Shown here: one piece after another, positions 43,069 to 52,351 of the stretch
Layout: each line of letters opens with the position of its first letter
How positions within the stretch are numbered: position 1 is the stretch's first letter
Assembly (NCBI GenBank): GCA_964437365.1
Contig: CAYTGM010000005.1
Location: 124,001-188,000, forward strand
Reading direction: 5' to 3'
Source of the DNA: CAYTGM01 sp964437365
GTDB taxonomy: Bacteria; Sumerlaeota; Sumerlaeia; SLMS01
DNA length: 64,000 bases
Translations under genes and position numbers: made by a program
The notes under the pieces: model-generated
What the model saw: the letters and a program-made list of their open reading frames with translations, nothing else
Databases searched by the model: none
Told to the model about the DNA's origin: nothing

Positions 43069-43857
43069 ATGCTCAAGACAAGTGTAAGTTCGACCTACAA
43101 ATTACAAGAATCCTTTGAACAGGAACTGAACTTTGGACCGCTGACCCTCTGGCTGATCTGTCAATATGGAGAGCTGTGGGTGGCCTGGGGCTATCCTGAT
43201 CAAACAACCAGTGAGAAGCCGGAAAAACCTGATCCAGAAGATGATGACTGGCAAAGATTTACGTTCGACAAAAGTGACAAAGAGCTCATCATCAAGCCTG
43301 TCTTTCCAGACCGTCCAGTCGTTTTGACTCCAGAGAAGAAACTGATCCTGTCGAAAGGAAACAGGGCTCAGATATATACACGCTGCCCTCTCTGGCTTAG
43401 GCTGAGCGTTAAAGGTAAAGATGAGGTAACGCTTCTGGAAGTTCCTTCTTTTGTTTTGTCCAGCACCTGGTTCGGAAGTTTTGCTGAGGGTCTTGTTGGC
43501 TATCGGTTAAAGACGGGAGCAAGGCGCACCCCGCTGGTTGATGAAACTAAACCTCATATGGCGATCTGCCCGATTCATCTAAAGAATACTTCTGATGAAG
43601 AGCTTCTGGTTGAGAATATTTGCCTGCGGGTCGGCGAGCTGACACTCTTCCAGGGAAAAGCAGCATATTGGGCGAGTGAAACTAAAGTGGCTTACCGTGG
43701 TAAAAACAATATTGCAAAGCTTCAATTCGAGTCTGGACCCCCAAAGGAAATTAAAGACGCAGTATTGATTAGTGAGCCAAGAGAAGGTAACAAAAGCTTT
43801 GCTGCAAAAACTTTCGCATCTTTCCTGAGCTTCTCAGGATTCGGTGATCACCACTAG
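43069..43857 (+). CDS. Probable DUF432 protein encoded with MscS
   Basis: 262 residues, cytoplasmic, no membrane segment. The opening GPLTLWLICQYGELWVAWGY, the CPLWLRLS strand and the SSTWFGSFAEGLVGYRLKTG segment, followed by LVVENICLRVGEL-like strands, match what I recall of DUF432 proteins, which typically sit next to mechanosensitive channel genes. Identification is from memory, not a search. The MscS gene starts 15 bases after its stop, supporting a role in channel function or osmotic response. No catalytic motif is visible. Confidence 0.6.
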   Translation: MLKTSVSSTYKLQESFEQELNFGPLTLWLICQYGELWVAWGYPDQTTSEKPEKPDPEDDDWQRFTFDKSDKELIIKPVFPDRPVVLTPEKKLILSKGNRAQIYTRCPLWLRLSVKGKDEVTLLEVPSFVLSSTWFGSFAEGLVGYRLKTGARRTPLVDETKPHMAICPIHLKNTSDEELLVENICLRVGELTLFQGKAAYWASETKVAYRGKNNIAKLQFESGPPKEIKDAVLISEPREGNKSFAAKTFASFLSFSGFGDHH

Positions 43858-43872
43858 GAGATTACTTCAACC

Positions 43873-44721
43873 TTGTCTATTTTGGATTTTGAAATCACTC
43901 TCGAGCAGATCGCTTCCTTTATTCGACCGCTCTTTGTTGTCATTATCGGTTTCCCAATCATCTATTGGCTTAGCAAATTACTCAGGAAGAGGATCACTCA
44001 GAAATTCGATGGTCAGAAAGCCCTGATCGTTCAAAAAATAGTTCTATACGGTGGCACGATTCTTATCTCACTAACTGTTCTCAAGGAACTGGGCTTTTCA
44101 CTCACGACATTATTGGGAGCAGCCGGCATCGCTGGTGTTGCCATCGGCTTTGCTTCGCAGACCAGTCTTTCCAATGTCATTAGCGGGTTCTTTCTGATGG
44201 GAGAAAAACCTTTCGTTGTTGGAGACGTCATCACAGTAAACGACGTAACCGGTGAGGTTTTGTCGATCGATACACTCTCGGTAAAGATTCGTCTGTTTGA
44301 CAATAAGTATGTACGCATACCAAATGAAACACTTCTAAAGAGTCAGGTTACGACAATTACCAAATTCCCTATTCGCCGTGTTGATACAATGGTCTCGGTT
44401 GCTTACAAAGAAGACCTAACACGAGTGAAGGAAATCTTAAATGGGATTGCCTCTGACAACCCACTTGTACTCGAGAACCCTCCCGCCTTAATCATCATGC
44501 AGGGGTTTGGGTCTTCTTCCATAGACATGCTCTTTGTTGTCTGGGTTCAGAAAACAGATTTTCTGGCTGTTAAGAATGCGGTCTTTGAGACGATTAAAAA
44601 GCGATTCGATGAAGAGGGTATAGAAATCCCATTCCCTCATCTATCGATCTATAAGGGAAGTGTGACAGATCCGATTCCTGTTTCAGTTGATACATCAAAA
44701 GGCAGTTCCAGTCAGGAGTGA
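43873..44721 (+). CDS. mscS: Small-conductance mechanosensitive channel
   Basis: 282-residue MscS-family channel that opens under membrane tension to release osmolytes on hypo-osmotic shock. Two N-terminal helices (FVVIIGFPIIYWLSKLLRK; VLYGGTILISLTVLKELGF) precede the pore helix TTLLGAAGIAGVAIGFASQT, with the Gly/Ala packing typical of TM3, then the beta domain GEKPFVVGDVITVNDVTGEV and a C-terminal alpha/beta domain. It is read from TTG 43873 after AGGAG at 43856-43860. It follows the probable DUF432 gene with a 15-base gap. Confidence 0.94.
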   Translation: MSILDFEITLEQIASFIRPLFVVIIGFPIIYWLSKLLRKRITQKFDGQKALIVQKIVLYGGTILISLTVLKELGFSLTTLLGAAGIAGVAIGFASQTSLSNVISGFFLMGEKPFVVGDVITVNDVTGEVLSIDTLSVKIRLFDNKYVRIPNETLLKSQVTTITKFPIRRVDTMVSVAYKEDLTRVKEILNGIASDNPLVLENPPALIIMQGFGSSSIDMLFVVWVQKTDFLAVKNAVFETIKKRFDEEGIEIPFPHLSIYKGSVTDPIPVSVDTSKGSSSQE

Positions 44722-44842
44722 TTTTCACTCTTCTCATATACATTCAGTGACAGACTGAATCTCTATTTTTGGGTTTACATTAATCATCGGCTCGTTTACA
44801 AAAACAGGGATTAACGAGTAACAAGAATCCCAAGTACAGGAC

Positions 44843-47296
44843 TTGCCCCCCAGCATGACTTTCTCACACAAACTTTTTACACTATTTTCGGCGCTCATAT
44901 TGCTGAATTTTCAAGGAGGCGCCTTCGCAGCAGAAGCCTCCACTCTCTACACATTTCAAGGTATTACACCCGAAGGAACCATCCAGGCTCATGAAAGCCG
45001 GGTTCTGACCTTTCCCTACACTTCTCCCAACGATCGAAAAAGTTTCGTTGAAGCAACATTGGAAGAATATATCGCGATTTCCTCACCCCTGCTGAACAAT
45101 GACAACGAATGGGTGACGACAGATCCAACACCTCCCGAGGCAACATTTCTTCAACTGGACATGCGGATCAAAGAGCCGGTTGATCGAATCACCTCGATCG
45201 AATTTCTTTTCGAAGGGTATTCTTCCGGCAATCAAAACCGTCCCCATCAGATCTGGGTACAGAAGACAGGGCAGCCGGATGTATTCTCCGCAAACAGCTG
45301 GCTCCCATTAGAGCCGAATTTAGTTATGAGCCGACAGACCCCTGAATCTCTCTTGCGAATTATGCCTCAGGACATGCCTGCGTTTACAGATTTTTCAGAC
45401 TTCATTGACTCAGAAACAGGAGCCATCCGTTGGGGTGTCTATGTTCAACGAATCAATTCAAGTATTGGCAAAGAGATGAATGTGAACCATGTCTCGATGA
45501 AAGTTGTTTATGATAGTGACTACGATTTATCCAAAAGCGGACTGATAGGCTTTGGTCTTGTCCCGATTGGGACAACAACAGCCCCTCCTGTTCGAACGAA
45601 TATATCTGCAACCTCAGGGACAGTTACAATAGAGAGTGCTGAACTTAGTGGACCGAACCAGGCGCAATTTAACCTCACATTCGAAAACCCTCTTCCAATC
45701 GTCTTATCCAATGGCCAACAGACTGGTATAGATGTCAGTTTCTCACCTGATGCAAACCCGGCAGTCGGTAAAGGCATTCAGAAAGCGGTCCTTACAATAA
45801 CAACAGACAGTGCGATTGAAGAAACAACAGAGATACTTCTCGAAGGGACGGGAGGCGCTCAAGAGATAGAGGCAACACCCGCAATAGTAGACTTCGGTGA
45901 TGTAGATGCTGTGGGTACGAACAGTAACCCGACCAAGCAACTTGGTGTCAATATTGAGAATATAGGTATCTTACCCCTCGATATACAAGAACTTGAAATT
46001 GTCGGTCCTGATGCCAGCGAGTTTACGATTCTTAACAACAATACAGGTCCCATCGATCCTGGTGTTGTTCTCGTTATCGGTGTTGAGTTTGATCCTGATT
46101 CCCTGGGCCCGAAGGAAGCCGAACTTGTCATCACAAGTGATGTATTTCCAACTCCTGATCCTCTAACTTCTGTCATGCTCATTGGTAACGGAACGCAGGT
46201 TTGCGATACAACCTCCACTGACTTATTAGATTTTGGTGCACAGGATGTAAACGCAGGACCAACAATTACCCAGGACGTGACCCTTGCCTATTGTAATGCA
46301 ACAATCGTAGACGAGATCGTTATTACAGGGGCGAACCCGGATCAATTCAACCTGCAGTCTTTTGTCGCTCTTCCTGCGGCATTCAACCCCGGTGATATTT
46401 TGAGTGTAAGTCTGAATTTCGACCCAGATACGACAGGACTCAAGACTGCCGTTCTAGAGGTCAGACCTCAAGACTTGCTGACGTCTCCCAGCTTTATTGC
46501 CCTCAACGGAACTGGAATTATTCCGACTCCAACACCAACTCCTACACCGACTCCGACACCTGCACCTACTCCTCAGCTTCTCATTAACGAAGTAGATGCT
46601 GACACAATCGGGGCGGTTGATGAAGCGGAGCTGATAGAACTCTTCAATGGTGGATTTCCTTCTACTCCACTTGATGGGTTCGCTGTCGTCGTATATGACG
46701 AAGCGACTTCACCGATTGTCACAACGTCTATAGACCTGGATGGATTCTTTACTGACCTGAACGGATACTTTACTCTTGGCGGGCCAGGGCTGGTGCCAGC
46801 TGCCGATACAGAGTTAACAAGCAATACATTACCAAACAGACCTGCAGCAGTTGCTCTTTACTTTGCCGACGCTGATGACTTTCCAGCAGGTAGCGGTGTG
46901 ACGACCGCCAGCCTTGTTGATGCTCTTGTCTATGAGGCAGGTGCAGAATCGATCGGGGCAGGCTCACCTCTGATTAATCTTCTCAACCCAGGACAGCCCG
47001 TTATCAACGAAGCCGATGGAGGTGACATACAGGCGCAATCGAACCAGCGTTGCCCTAATGGCGGCGGTGGATTAAGAAACACAGATACTTATGAACAATA
47101 TCCGACGACTGCAGGTGAGGCCAATGGCTTTTGCCCTACTCCAACACCCACACCGACACCGACTCCTACCCCGTCACCTACTCCTGTAGCAGATGCTGAT
47201 GTCTTGAGGATGATTCTCGGGGAAATTAATTCAGATCCTGCTGCCGATAAAAACATGGACGATCTGATTGATTCTGCCGACCTCGAACAGCCGTAA
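44843..47296 (+). CDS. Secreted multidomain protein: Hydin-like repeats, LTD and dockerin-like end
   Basis: 817 residues with a signal peptide (LFTLFSALILLNFQGGAFAA). Three ASPM/SPD-2/Hydin-type (choice-of-anchor D) beta domains occupy about 230-560 (IVDFGDVDAVGTNSNPTKQL; DLLDFGAQDVNAG). A (TP)n linker of eight Thr-Pro pairs is at about 560, followed by a lamin-tail-like domain (LLINEVDADTIGAVDEAELI ELFNGG). A second Thr-Pro/Ser-Pro linker precedes the last 40 residues (DADVLRMILGEINSDP, DKNMDDLIDSADL), which look like half of a dockerin or EF-hand loop. Likely an extracellular adhesin or matrix component. Start TTG 44843, or ATG 44855. Confidence 0.85.
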   Translation: MPPSMTFSHKLFTLFSALILLNFQGGAFAAEASTLYTFQGITPEGTIQAHESRVLTFPYTSPNDRKSFVEATLEEYIAISSPLLNNDNEWVTTDPTPPEATFLQLDMRIKEPVDRITSIEFLFEGYSSGNQNRPHQIWVQKTGQPDVFSANSWLPLEPNLVMSRQTPESLLRIMPQDMPAFTDFSDFIDSETGAIRWGVYVQRINSSIGKEMNVNHVSMKVVYDSDYDLSKSGLIGFGLVPIGTTTAPPVRTNISATSGTVTIESAELSGPNQAQFNLTFENPLPIVLSNGQQTGIDVSFSPDANPAVGKGIQKAVLTITTDSAIEETTEILLEGTGGAQEIEATPAIVDFGDVDAVGTNSNPTKQLGVNIENIGILPLDIQELEIVGPDASEFTILNNNTGPIDPGVVLVIGVEFDPDSLGPKEAELVITSDVFPTPDPLTSVMLIGNGTQVCDTTSTDLLDFGAQDVNAGPTITQDVTLAYCNATIVDEIVITGANPDQFNLQSFVALPAAFNPGDILSVSLNFDPDTTGLKTAVLEVRPQDLLTSPSFIALNGTGIIPTPTPTPTPTPTPAPTPQLLINEVDADTIGAVDEAELIELFNGGFPSTPLDGFAVVVYDEATSPIVTTSIDLDGFFTDLNGYFTLGGPGLVPAADTELTSNTLPNRPAAVALYFADADDFPAGSGVTTASLVDALVYEAGAESIGAGSPLINLLNPGQPVINEADGGDIQAQSNQRCPNGGGGLRNTDTYEQYPTTAGEANGFCPTPTPTPTPTPTPSPTPVADADVLRMILGEINSDPAADKNMDDLIDSADLEQP

Positions 47297-47326
47297 TATC
47301 TATACAAACGGGAACTATTGAAATCG

Positions 47327-47357
47327 AATGCCGCGTCTTGAATCAAGACGCGGCATT
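47327..47357. terminator. Perfect hairpin between convergent genes
   Basis: 15-base arms AATGCCGCGTCTTGA / TCAAGACGCGGCATT separated by one base. It lies between the secreted protein and the sulfotransferase, which end facing each other. The T tract is weak on both sides, so it may serve both directions or act as an mRNA end stabiliser. Confidence 0.75.
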
Positions 47358-47391
47358 TCTAAATGCAATATAGACCAGGGAACCTTGGTTA

Positions 47392-48207
47392 TCACTTCTG
47401 ATTCTTTGAGTCTTTATACTCATCCGCAAAACGCTCAGCCCAGTTCCGGTCTTCTTCATACCCACCGAGAACGAGGGTATCACCGGCATACTTATCAAAG
47501 AGCTTGGCAGCCTTTGGCGTGAAGTGATTCTTCCAGTCCCCTACTTCACCTTTCCTCATCCCATCAGATTTTTGCAGACTCTTCTTAAGTCGACTGAAGG
47601 AATTATTCTCCACGGCCTTCTTAACCTTTTCGAGGTCAGGATCCTTGCCTGTGACGTCTTTCAAAGCCTGAGCCATTGCCATCACGGGATCAGCCTTCAA
47701 GTCTTCAAAGCGAACAATGACATATCCATCTTTATATGCTTTACGCACATGTTCATGGTAGCCAATCGCTGTATGCTTAGTCGTGAACGTATGCTTGATA
47801 AACCTGGGAAGATTCTCGTGGATATTGTCTTCACGGATTGAATCGACACCCATGCTCTTCATCACGTATTGATAGTCAGGACTTTCTCGCTCTTCTGGCT
47901 TGTCAAACTTTCGAGCATAGGCGAGATAGAAAGACACCATGACGTCGCGTCCATCCCGAAGCATATACAAAGTATTCTTACGTACCCATGGTAGATCTGT
48001 GAATCGGTGCGTATGAATCAACCAGGGTTTGAAATGAGGCAAGGGCACATCGTGAGGCATGTCGATACATTCTGAAAACATGCGAGTCAGCCAGGTTGTG
48101 GCAGACTTCGGATAGCCAAGGACGTAATAGAAGTCAACCGCCCAGCCTATACTTGCCGCCCAGATTATAGACGATTTAAAAGCCAGCTTATCTTTGAGTG
48201 TATACAT
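47392..48207 (-). CDS. Sulfotransferase-domain protein
   Basis: 271 residues. The PAPS-binding P-loop is GYPKSATTWLTRMF, and the 3'-phosphate site falls in LRDGRDVMVSFYLAY. VRFEDLKADPVMAMAQALKD and WKNHFTPKAAKLFDKYAG are the usual C-terminal conserved blocks, the latter matching the GxxGxWK...F region (here KGEVGDWKNHF). It transfers sulfate from PAPS to a hydroxyl or amine of a carbohydrate or lipid, probably an envelope glycan, but the acceptor is not inferable. Cytoplasmic, no membrane helix. Confidence 0.9.
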   Translation of the reverse strand: MYTLKDKLAFKSSIIWAASIGWAVDFYYVLGYPKSATTWLTRMFSECIDMPHDVPLPHFKPWLIHTHRFTDLPWVRKNTLYMLRDGRDVMVSFYLAYARKFDKPEERESPDYQYVMKSMGVDSIREDNIHENLPRFIKHTFTTKHTAIGYHEHVRKAYKDGYVIVRFEDLKADPVMAMAQALKDVTGKDPDLEKVKKAVENNSFSRLKKSLQKSDGMRKGEVGDWKNHFTPKAAKLFDKYAGDTLVLGGYEEDRNWAERFADEYKDSKNQK

Positions 48208-48276
48208 TTGTATTCTTCATTACATCCTGGAATAGTCCTTCACGAAACCCTCCGAATTCCTCCCTCACCTTTCCAG

Positions 48277-48741
48277 TTAACCTTCTTCGACAGTAACCTT
48301 GACCATCTTAATCTCAGGGTTGGGTCGATCCATCGGGCCAGTTGGTGAAGTTTCAATCGCTTTCACGACGTCCATTCCATCTATAACCTGACCGAATACC
48401 GAATGTCTGTTATCGAGATGCGGAGTTGGAACGGTAGTGATGAAAAACTGTGAACCGTTTGTATTGGGTCCTGCATTTGCCATGGAAAGAATTCCTGGTT
48501 TATCGTGTTTAAGTTCAGGATGGAATTCATCCTCAAACTTATAGCCCGGACCGCCGCGTCCGTCTCCATTGGGGCATCCACCTTGCAGCATGAAGCCTTG
48601 AATAACACGATGAAAGGTCAGTCCATCGTAATAACCTTTATTAATGAGGTCTTTAAAGTTTTGAGTGGTTTTCGGGGTTTTATCGTCGAAGAGTTCGATG
48701 GTAATCGTGCCCTTCGTTGTTTCCATAGTTACTTTAGACAT
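48277..48741 (-). CDS. Cyclophilin-type peptidyl-prolyl cis-trans isomerase
   Basis: 154-residue PpiB-like isomerase accelerating proline isomerisation during folding. Hallmarks: ETTKGTITIELFDDKTPKT, FHRVIQGFMLQGG (catalytic Arg), MANAGPNTNGSQFFITT and HSVFGQVIDGMDVVKAIE. No signal peptide, so cytoplasmic. First of a run of minus-strand housekeeping-type genes, next to a SRAP protein. Confidence 0.96.
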   Translation of the reverse strand: MSKVTMETTKGTITIELFDDKTPKTTQNFKDLINKGYYDGLTFHRVIQGFMLQGGCPNGDGRGGPGYKFEDEFHPELKHDKPGILSMANAGPNTNGSQFFITTVPTPHLDNRHSVFGQVIDGMDVVKAIETSPTGPMDRPNPEIKMVKVTVEEG

Positions 48742-48830
48742 GTTGGTTCCTTTGCGAATCTTTGGGTCATTTGTTTGGCTGGAAGCGAAGCAGGAGCCGT
48801 TTGGACGGGCAACTGATAATCAGCAAGAAT

Positions 48831-49511
48831 TCAGCTGAAGAGGTCACCCTGCTGCTCGATAACCTCGACTCGGTCGTTTGTAGGAGAGTTAACCGCCGTT
48901 GAAACAGGGTACATCTCCAGCAGGTTTGAAGGATATGGGACCAGTAAATCCTGAAGTTGAGCAACATCCTCATTTTGAGGATCAAGCCATTGATCGATTT
49001 TTTCATCCGGAAGAATCACCGCCATGCGATGATGAACCTTTGCCACCAGATCATTAGGCCTGGCCGTCACGATCGTAAAGGTCTCGAGGAGCTCGTTACC
49101 CTTTGTCCACTTCTCCCATAGCCCTGCGAGAGCAAAAGGGCGTCGGTCCTTGCGAACAATCCTGACGGGTGTTTTCTTTTTCTCTCCGTCCTCCTTGAAC
49201 CACTCGTAAAACCCATCAACCAGAACAGCGCAACGTCGCTTCTTGAATGCGTTTCTGAAGGAAGGTTTCTCAGACAGAGTCTCTGCCCTTGCGTTGATCA
49301 TCTTGTTTCCAATGGAAGTGTCTTTCGCCCAGTGCGGAACAAGACCCCATTTCATCATCTTGAGTTCCCGCTTATCACGTAAAACCATGACAGGAGCGTA
49401 TTGCATCGGTGCTACGTTGTAGCGCTCCTCAAGGCTGAGGTCACCTGGATCGAAGCCGTATATCTCAGCGAGTTCATCAAGACTCGTTGCTTGTGAAAAC
49501 CGTCCGCACAT
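48831..49511 (-). CDS. SRAP-domain abasic-site shield (HMCES/YedK)
   Basis: 226 residues. After Met removal Cys2 (MCGRFSQ) becomes the nucleophile that forms a thiazolidine crosslink with abasic sites in single-stranded DNA, protecting replication forks. Further family blocks: YNVAPMQ, KWGLVPHWAKD, NARAETL, RCAVLVDGFYEW and VHHRMAVIL (catalytic His). Full length. Genomic neighbours give no extra information; it starts three bases from the next upstream gene's end. Confidence 0.96.
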   Translation of the reverse strand: MCGRFSQATSLDELAEIYGFDPGDLSLEERYNVAPMQYAPVMVLRDKRELKMMKWGLVPHWAKDTSIGNKMINARAETLSEKPSFRNAFKKRRCAVLVDGFYEWFKEDGEKKKTPVRIVRKDRRPFALAGLWEKWTKGNELLETFTIVTARPNDLVAKVHHRMAVILPDEKIDQWLDPQNEDVAQLQDLLVPYPSNLLEMYPVSTAVNSPTNDRVEVIEQQGDLFS

Positions 49512-49514
49512 GCT

Positions 49515-50483
49515 TTATGCCTCCGAAACGTCCAACAGGATTTTCAGAACGCCCTTTTTCTCGGCATGGGCGAAAGCATCGATTGCATCATCTAAAGAAT
49601 AACGACCATGTATCATTGATTTGACGTCTATAAGCCTTTGCTCAAGAAGTCGTAACGCAGGTGCAAATGGGCCACAGCGAGAACCGACCATCGTAATTTC
49701 ATCGACCACGAGCATGCTTAAATCAAGTTCCACATCGCCATGAAAGGTACTCTTCATCACCATTGTTCCTTTAGGGCGAACAACAGATCTGGCAGAAGCA
49801 AACCCCTGAGCACTACCGGTAGCTTCCACGACGATATCAGCTCCTGGTACGACTTGAGACACATCTGTTGTACAATGAATTCCTCGCTTTTCGAGGATAG
49901 AAAGCTTGTTCGCATTTCGTCCGACAACCAGGAGATCACAGGCGGTCAATTGTAAGACCTGGGCAATCAGTAGTCCAAGTTTTCCATCTCCAAAAAGAAC
50001 GACGCGGTCAGTACACTTGATCTTAACCTGCTCAAGAATTTCGCAGGCGGCAGCCAGAGGCTCCACGAAAACCGCCTCTTCGTCACTCACATTTTCAGGC
50101 ACTTCAAGGAGACAATGGATTGGAATCGTATAGAGATCTGCCATTGCTCCGTCGCGATTAAATATACCAAGCGTGGATCTGTTTGGACAGTGCGTCGACC
50201 GCCCTTTCAGGCACGTCGGACACTTTTCGCATGAGGCATTTATCTCTGTGACAACACGCTTTCCAACCCATCCAGGATCGTCAGGACATTCTTCCACAAT
50301 TCCAACAACTTCGTGACCAGTAACCCCTTTAAATCCGAAATACCCTTTAGTAATCTCTATGTCTGTATTGCATATGCCAGTTATGAGGGGGCGCACAAGC
50401 GCCTCACCAGCCGCGAGCCCAGGTGTGGGATAATCGGGAACAAACTCAAGCTGATCACGATTCAAAACGGCGCGCATAGACAA
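49515..50483 (-). CDS. Zinc-type medium-chain alcohol/polyol dehydrogenase
   Basis: 322-residue MDR-family dehydrogenase. The catalytic zinc Cys is in TGICNTDIEITKGYFGFKG, followed by the GHEVVG motif. Structural-zinc cysteines lie in SCEKCPTCLKGRSTHCPN. The Rossmann loop is VLFGDGKLGLLIAQ, a variant of GxGxxG, with VVGRNANK as the second strand. Resembles threonine/sorbitol dehydrogenase-like proteins; substrate unknown. It lies six bases after the PurN-RdgB fusion on the same strand. Confidence 0.9.
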   Translation of the reverse strand: MSMRAVLNRDQLEFVPDYPTPGLAAGEALVRPLITGICNTDIEITKGYFGFKGVTGHEVVGIVEECPDDPGWVGKRVVTEINASCEKCPTCLKGRSTHCPNRSTLGIFNRDGAMADLYTIPIHCLLEVPENVSDEEAVFVEPLAAACEILEQVKIKCTDRVVLFGDGKLGLLIAQVLQLTACDLLVVGRNANKLSILEKRGIHCTTDVSQVVPGADIVVEATGSAQGFASARSVVRPKGTMVMKSTFHGDVELDLSMLVVDEITMVGSRCGPFAPALRLLEQRLIDVKSMIHGRYSLDDAIDAFAHAEKKGVLKILLDVSEA

Positions 50484-50489
50484 GATTCC

Positions 50490-51767
50490 TTAGCTGATAA
50501 TTTTGAGAAGCTTTTCCCTTAACCCTTTGAGAGCGTTCGACCTGTGACTAATGCCATTCTTAACCTCTGGTGAAAGTTCAGCGAGATGCTTGCCGTCGAA
50601 GCCATCAGGGATGAAGACAGGGTCATACCCGAATCCTTGATCCCCTTTTTCTTCCATAGCGATCTTTCCTTCACATTTTCCAGTGGCATGGTAAACTTCC
50701 CCGTCAGGACTGCATAGAACAACAGTACAGACAAACCGTGCAGTGCGCTTTTCCTCTGAAACGCCTTTCAGCTCTGTGAGAAGTTTCTCATTTCTCTGTC
50801 GAGAAGTCTCGGCGTAGCGACTACTAAGAAGACCTGGTCGACCATCCAGTGCATCCACTTCAAGACCACTGTCATCCGCCATAGTCCAGGCACCGGTTTT
50901 CTGCATCCAGAAGCGCGCTTTTATCTGGGCATTGCCTAGATAATCATCCGCATCTTCTTCGGGTTCTTCTTCAATTCCAGTCACGGCAGCAGGCTGCAGG
51001 AAAAGAGGTACATCTTGAAGTATCTCTGAAATTTCGATGACCTTGTGTGCATTACCTGTAGCGACGAGTATGGGAAAGGAAATATTCAGGTCTTTCGCCA
51101 GTTCCGGGTAAGAGCTTTCTCCTGGGAGAACTCTGACAGCTCGGTCGTCTATAATGAGACGCTCTCGACTGTGCAAGTCGACAACAAAGGGGAGGGTCAC
51201 ATGTTCTTTTTCCAATATTCGCTCTGCGAGTGTATCATGAGTATCATTAGGCAAAACGGGGACAATACTCTGGGCGATGATGGGTCCGTCATCCATCGTT
51301 GCATTAACGTAGTGAACTGTACATCCTGAATACTTCACAGCGTAGGCAAGAGCCTGCCCCTGAGCATCCAATCCAGGGAATGAGGGCAGCAAAGATGGAT
51401 GTATATTGATCATTCTCCCTTCGAATGCCTCAGCGAGAAATGGACTGAGGACACGCATATATCCCGCAAGAACAACAAAGTCTATCTCGTACTTTTTGAG
51501 CACATCAAGAATTGCTCTGTCGTGATCGGCGCGGCGCCCATTAAATTCACGATGATCAACGACCTCGGTTGGTATATCATGGTTGCTGGCGAGCTCAAGG
51601 ACCGGAGCAGACGGTTTATTCGAGAGGCAAAGCGCAAACTCCACGAAAGGAAGCTTTCCGGCTTTCTGCTGTTTAAGCAGGGCTTCAAAATTTGATCCTC
51701 GTCCGCTGGCCAAAACAGCAGTACGCTTTTTTGAGGGATTACTTTCAGGGATCTTTGCAACCTTCAT
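50490..51767 (-). CDS. purN-rdgB: Fused GAR formyltransferase (PurN) and XTP/dITP pyrophosphatase (RdgB)
   Basis: 425 residues with two domains. Residues about 15-210 are PurN: VLASGRGSNFEALL (P-loop), VVLAGYMRVL, then INIHPSLLPSFPGLDAQGQA with the catalytic His-Pro motif and VHYVNATMDDGPIIAQ. It carries out the third step of purine synthesis. Residues about 233-425 are RdgB/HAM1: LVATGNAHKVIEISEILQDV, MADDSGLEVDALDGRPGLLS (metal-site Asp), GFGYDPVFIPDGFDGK and ISHRSNAL; it hydrolyses non-canonical ITP/XTP. The two domains are in one frame without a stop. A fusion of purine synthesis and purine-pool cleansing is logical, but unusual. Confidence 0.93.
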   Translation of the reverse strand: MKVAKIPESNPSKKRTAVLASGRGSNFEALLKQQKAGKLPFVEFALCLSNKPSAPVLELASNHDIPTEVVDHREFNGRRADHDRAILDVLKKYEIDFVVLAGYMRVLSPFLAEAFEGRMINIHPSLLPSFPGLDAQGQALAYAVKYSGCTVHYVNATMDDGPIIAQSIVPVLPNDTHDTLAERILEKEHVTLPFVVDLHSRERLIIDDRAVRVLPGESSYPELAKDLNISFPILVATGNAHKVIEISEILQDVPLFLQPAAVTGIEEEPEEDADDYLGNAQIKARFWMQKTGAWTMADDSGLEVDALDGRPGLLSSRYAETSRQRNEKLLTELKGVSEEKRTARFVCTVVLCSPDGEVYHATGKCEGKIAMEEKGDQGFGYDPVFIPDGFDGKHLAELSPEVKNGISHRSNALKGLREKLLKIIS

Positions 51768-52162
51768 CGTTTCACGGACTCCTCAGCAGACAAACGAATA
51801 ACCCCACACAACGTTTTCTCTGGCGACTTGATAGCACTGATCTCGGCAAAATGATACTTCGACTTTGTCGGGTCGGCAGAGAGATTAACCACACCACGCC
51901 AGGGTGCCGCCTCCCCTGCCAAGGCATTTGCAAGAGATTCAGGGACTCTGGCAGCCTTGCCAAAACCTAACAGAGAAAAGGACAGGCGATTTACCAGCGC
52001 TTCCGCACGATCTCCCAGAAGAATTTCTGCGTGTTCATTCAGGTAGACGCTGTTTGCCAGCTCATCAGTCAGGATGAGTGGTTTGTCATCAAACATCATG
52101 ATTAGATCTTCGATCATCATGAGATTATGGCTGTCTGGCCACAGCTCTTTTGGCAGGTTCAA
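51764..52162 (-). CDS. Small protein with a degenerate PAS-like domain
   Basis: 132 residues. The segment KPLILTDELANSVYLNEHAE, then ILLGDRAEALVNR, resembles the start of a PAS domain (usual pattern ILVTD..G.IVYLN.AAE.LLG), and the rest could complete one fold. No kinase, receiver or DNA-binding domain is attached. Its stop overlaps the PurN-RdgB start by four bases (ATGA), so they are cotranslated. It could sense a small ligand or simply be a partner protein; family assignment is tentative. Confidence 0.6.
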   Translation of the reverse strand: MNLPKELWPDSHNLMMIEDLIMMFDDKPLILTDELANSVYLNEHAEILLGDRAEALVNRLSFSLLGFGKAARVPESLANALAGEAAPWRGVVNLSADPTKSKYHFAEISAIKSPEKTLCGVIRLSAEESVKR

Positions 52163-52351
52163 CGTGTAGACTCCTTCGTCACGGACAAGGCGTTAAAGAA
52201 GAATCTCCCCAAGTTCAGACCGGGAGGCAAGCCCTCATGAGAGATTTTTCAGCTCAGCGAAATTCGTTGCCCCACGCTCCTTTCAATGTCATTAAATTGA
52301 TCATCAGCACACTGTTTTCAAACGCTAAATAATAAAGGGATTATAAGAGTC

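Noticed and set aside
47327..47357. Perfect inverted repeat considered as an insertion-sequence end
   Set aside because: Single copy, one-base loop and placed between two convergent gene ends, so it is a terminator-like hairpin.
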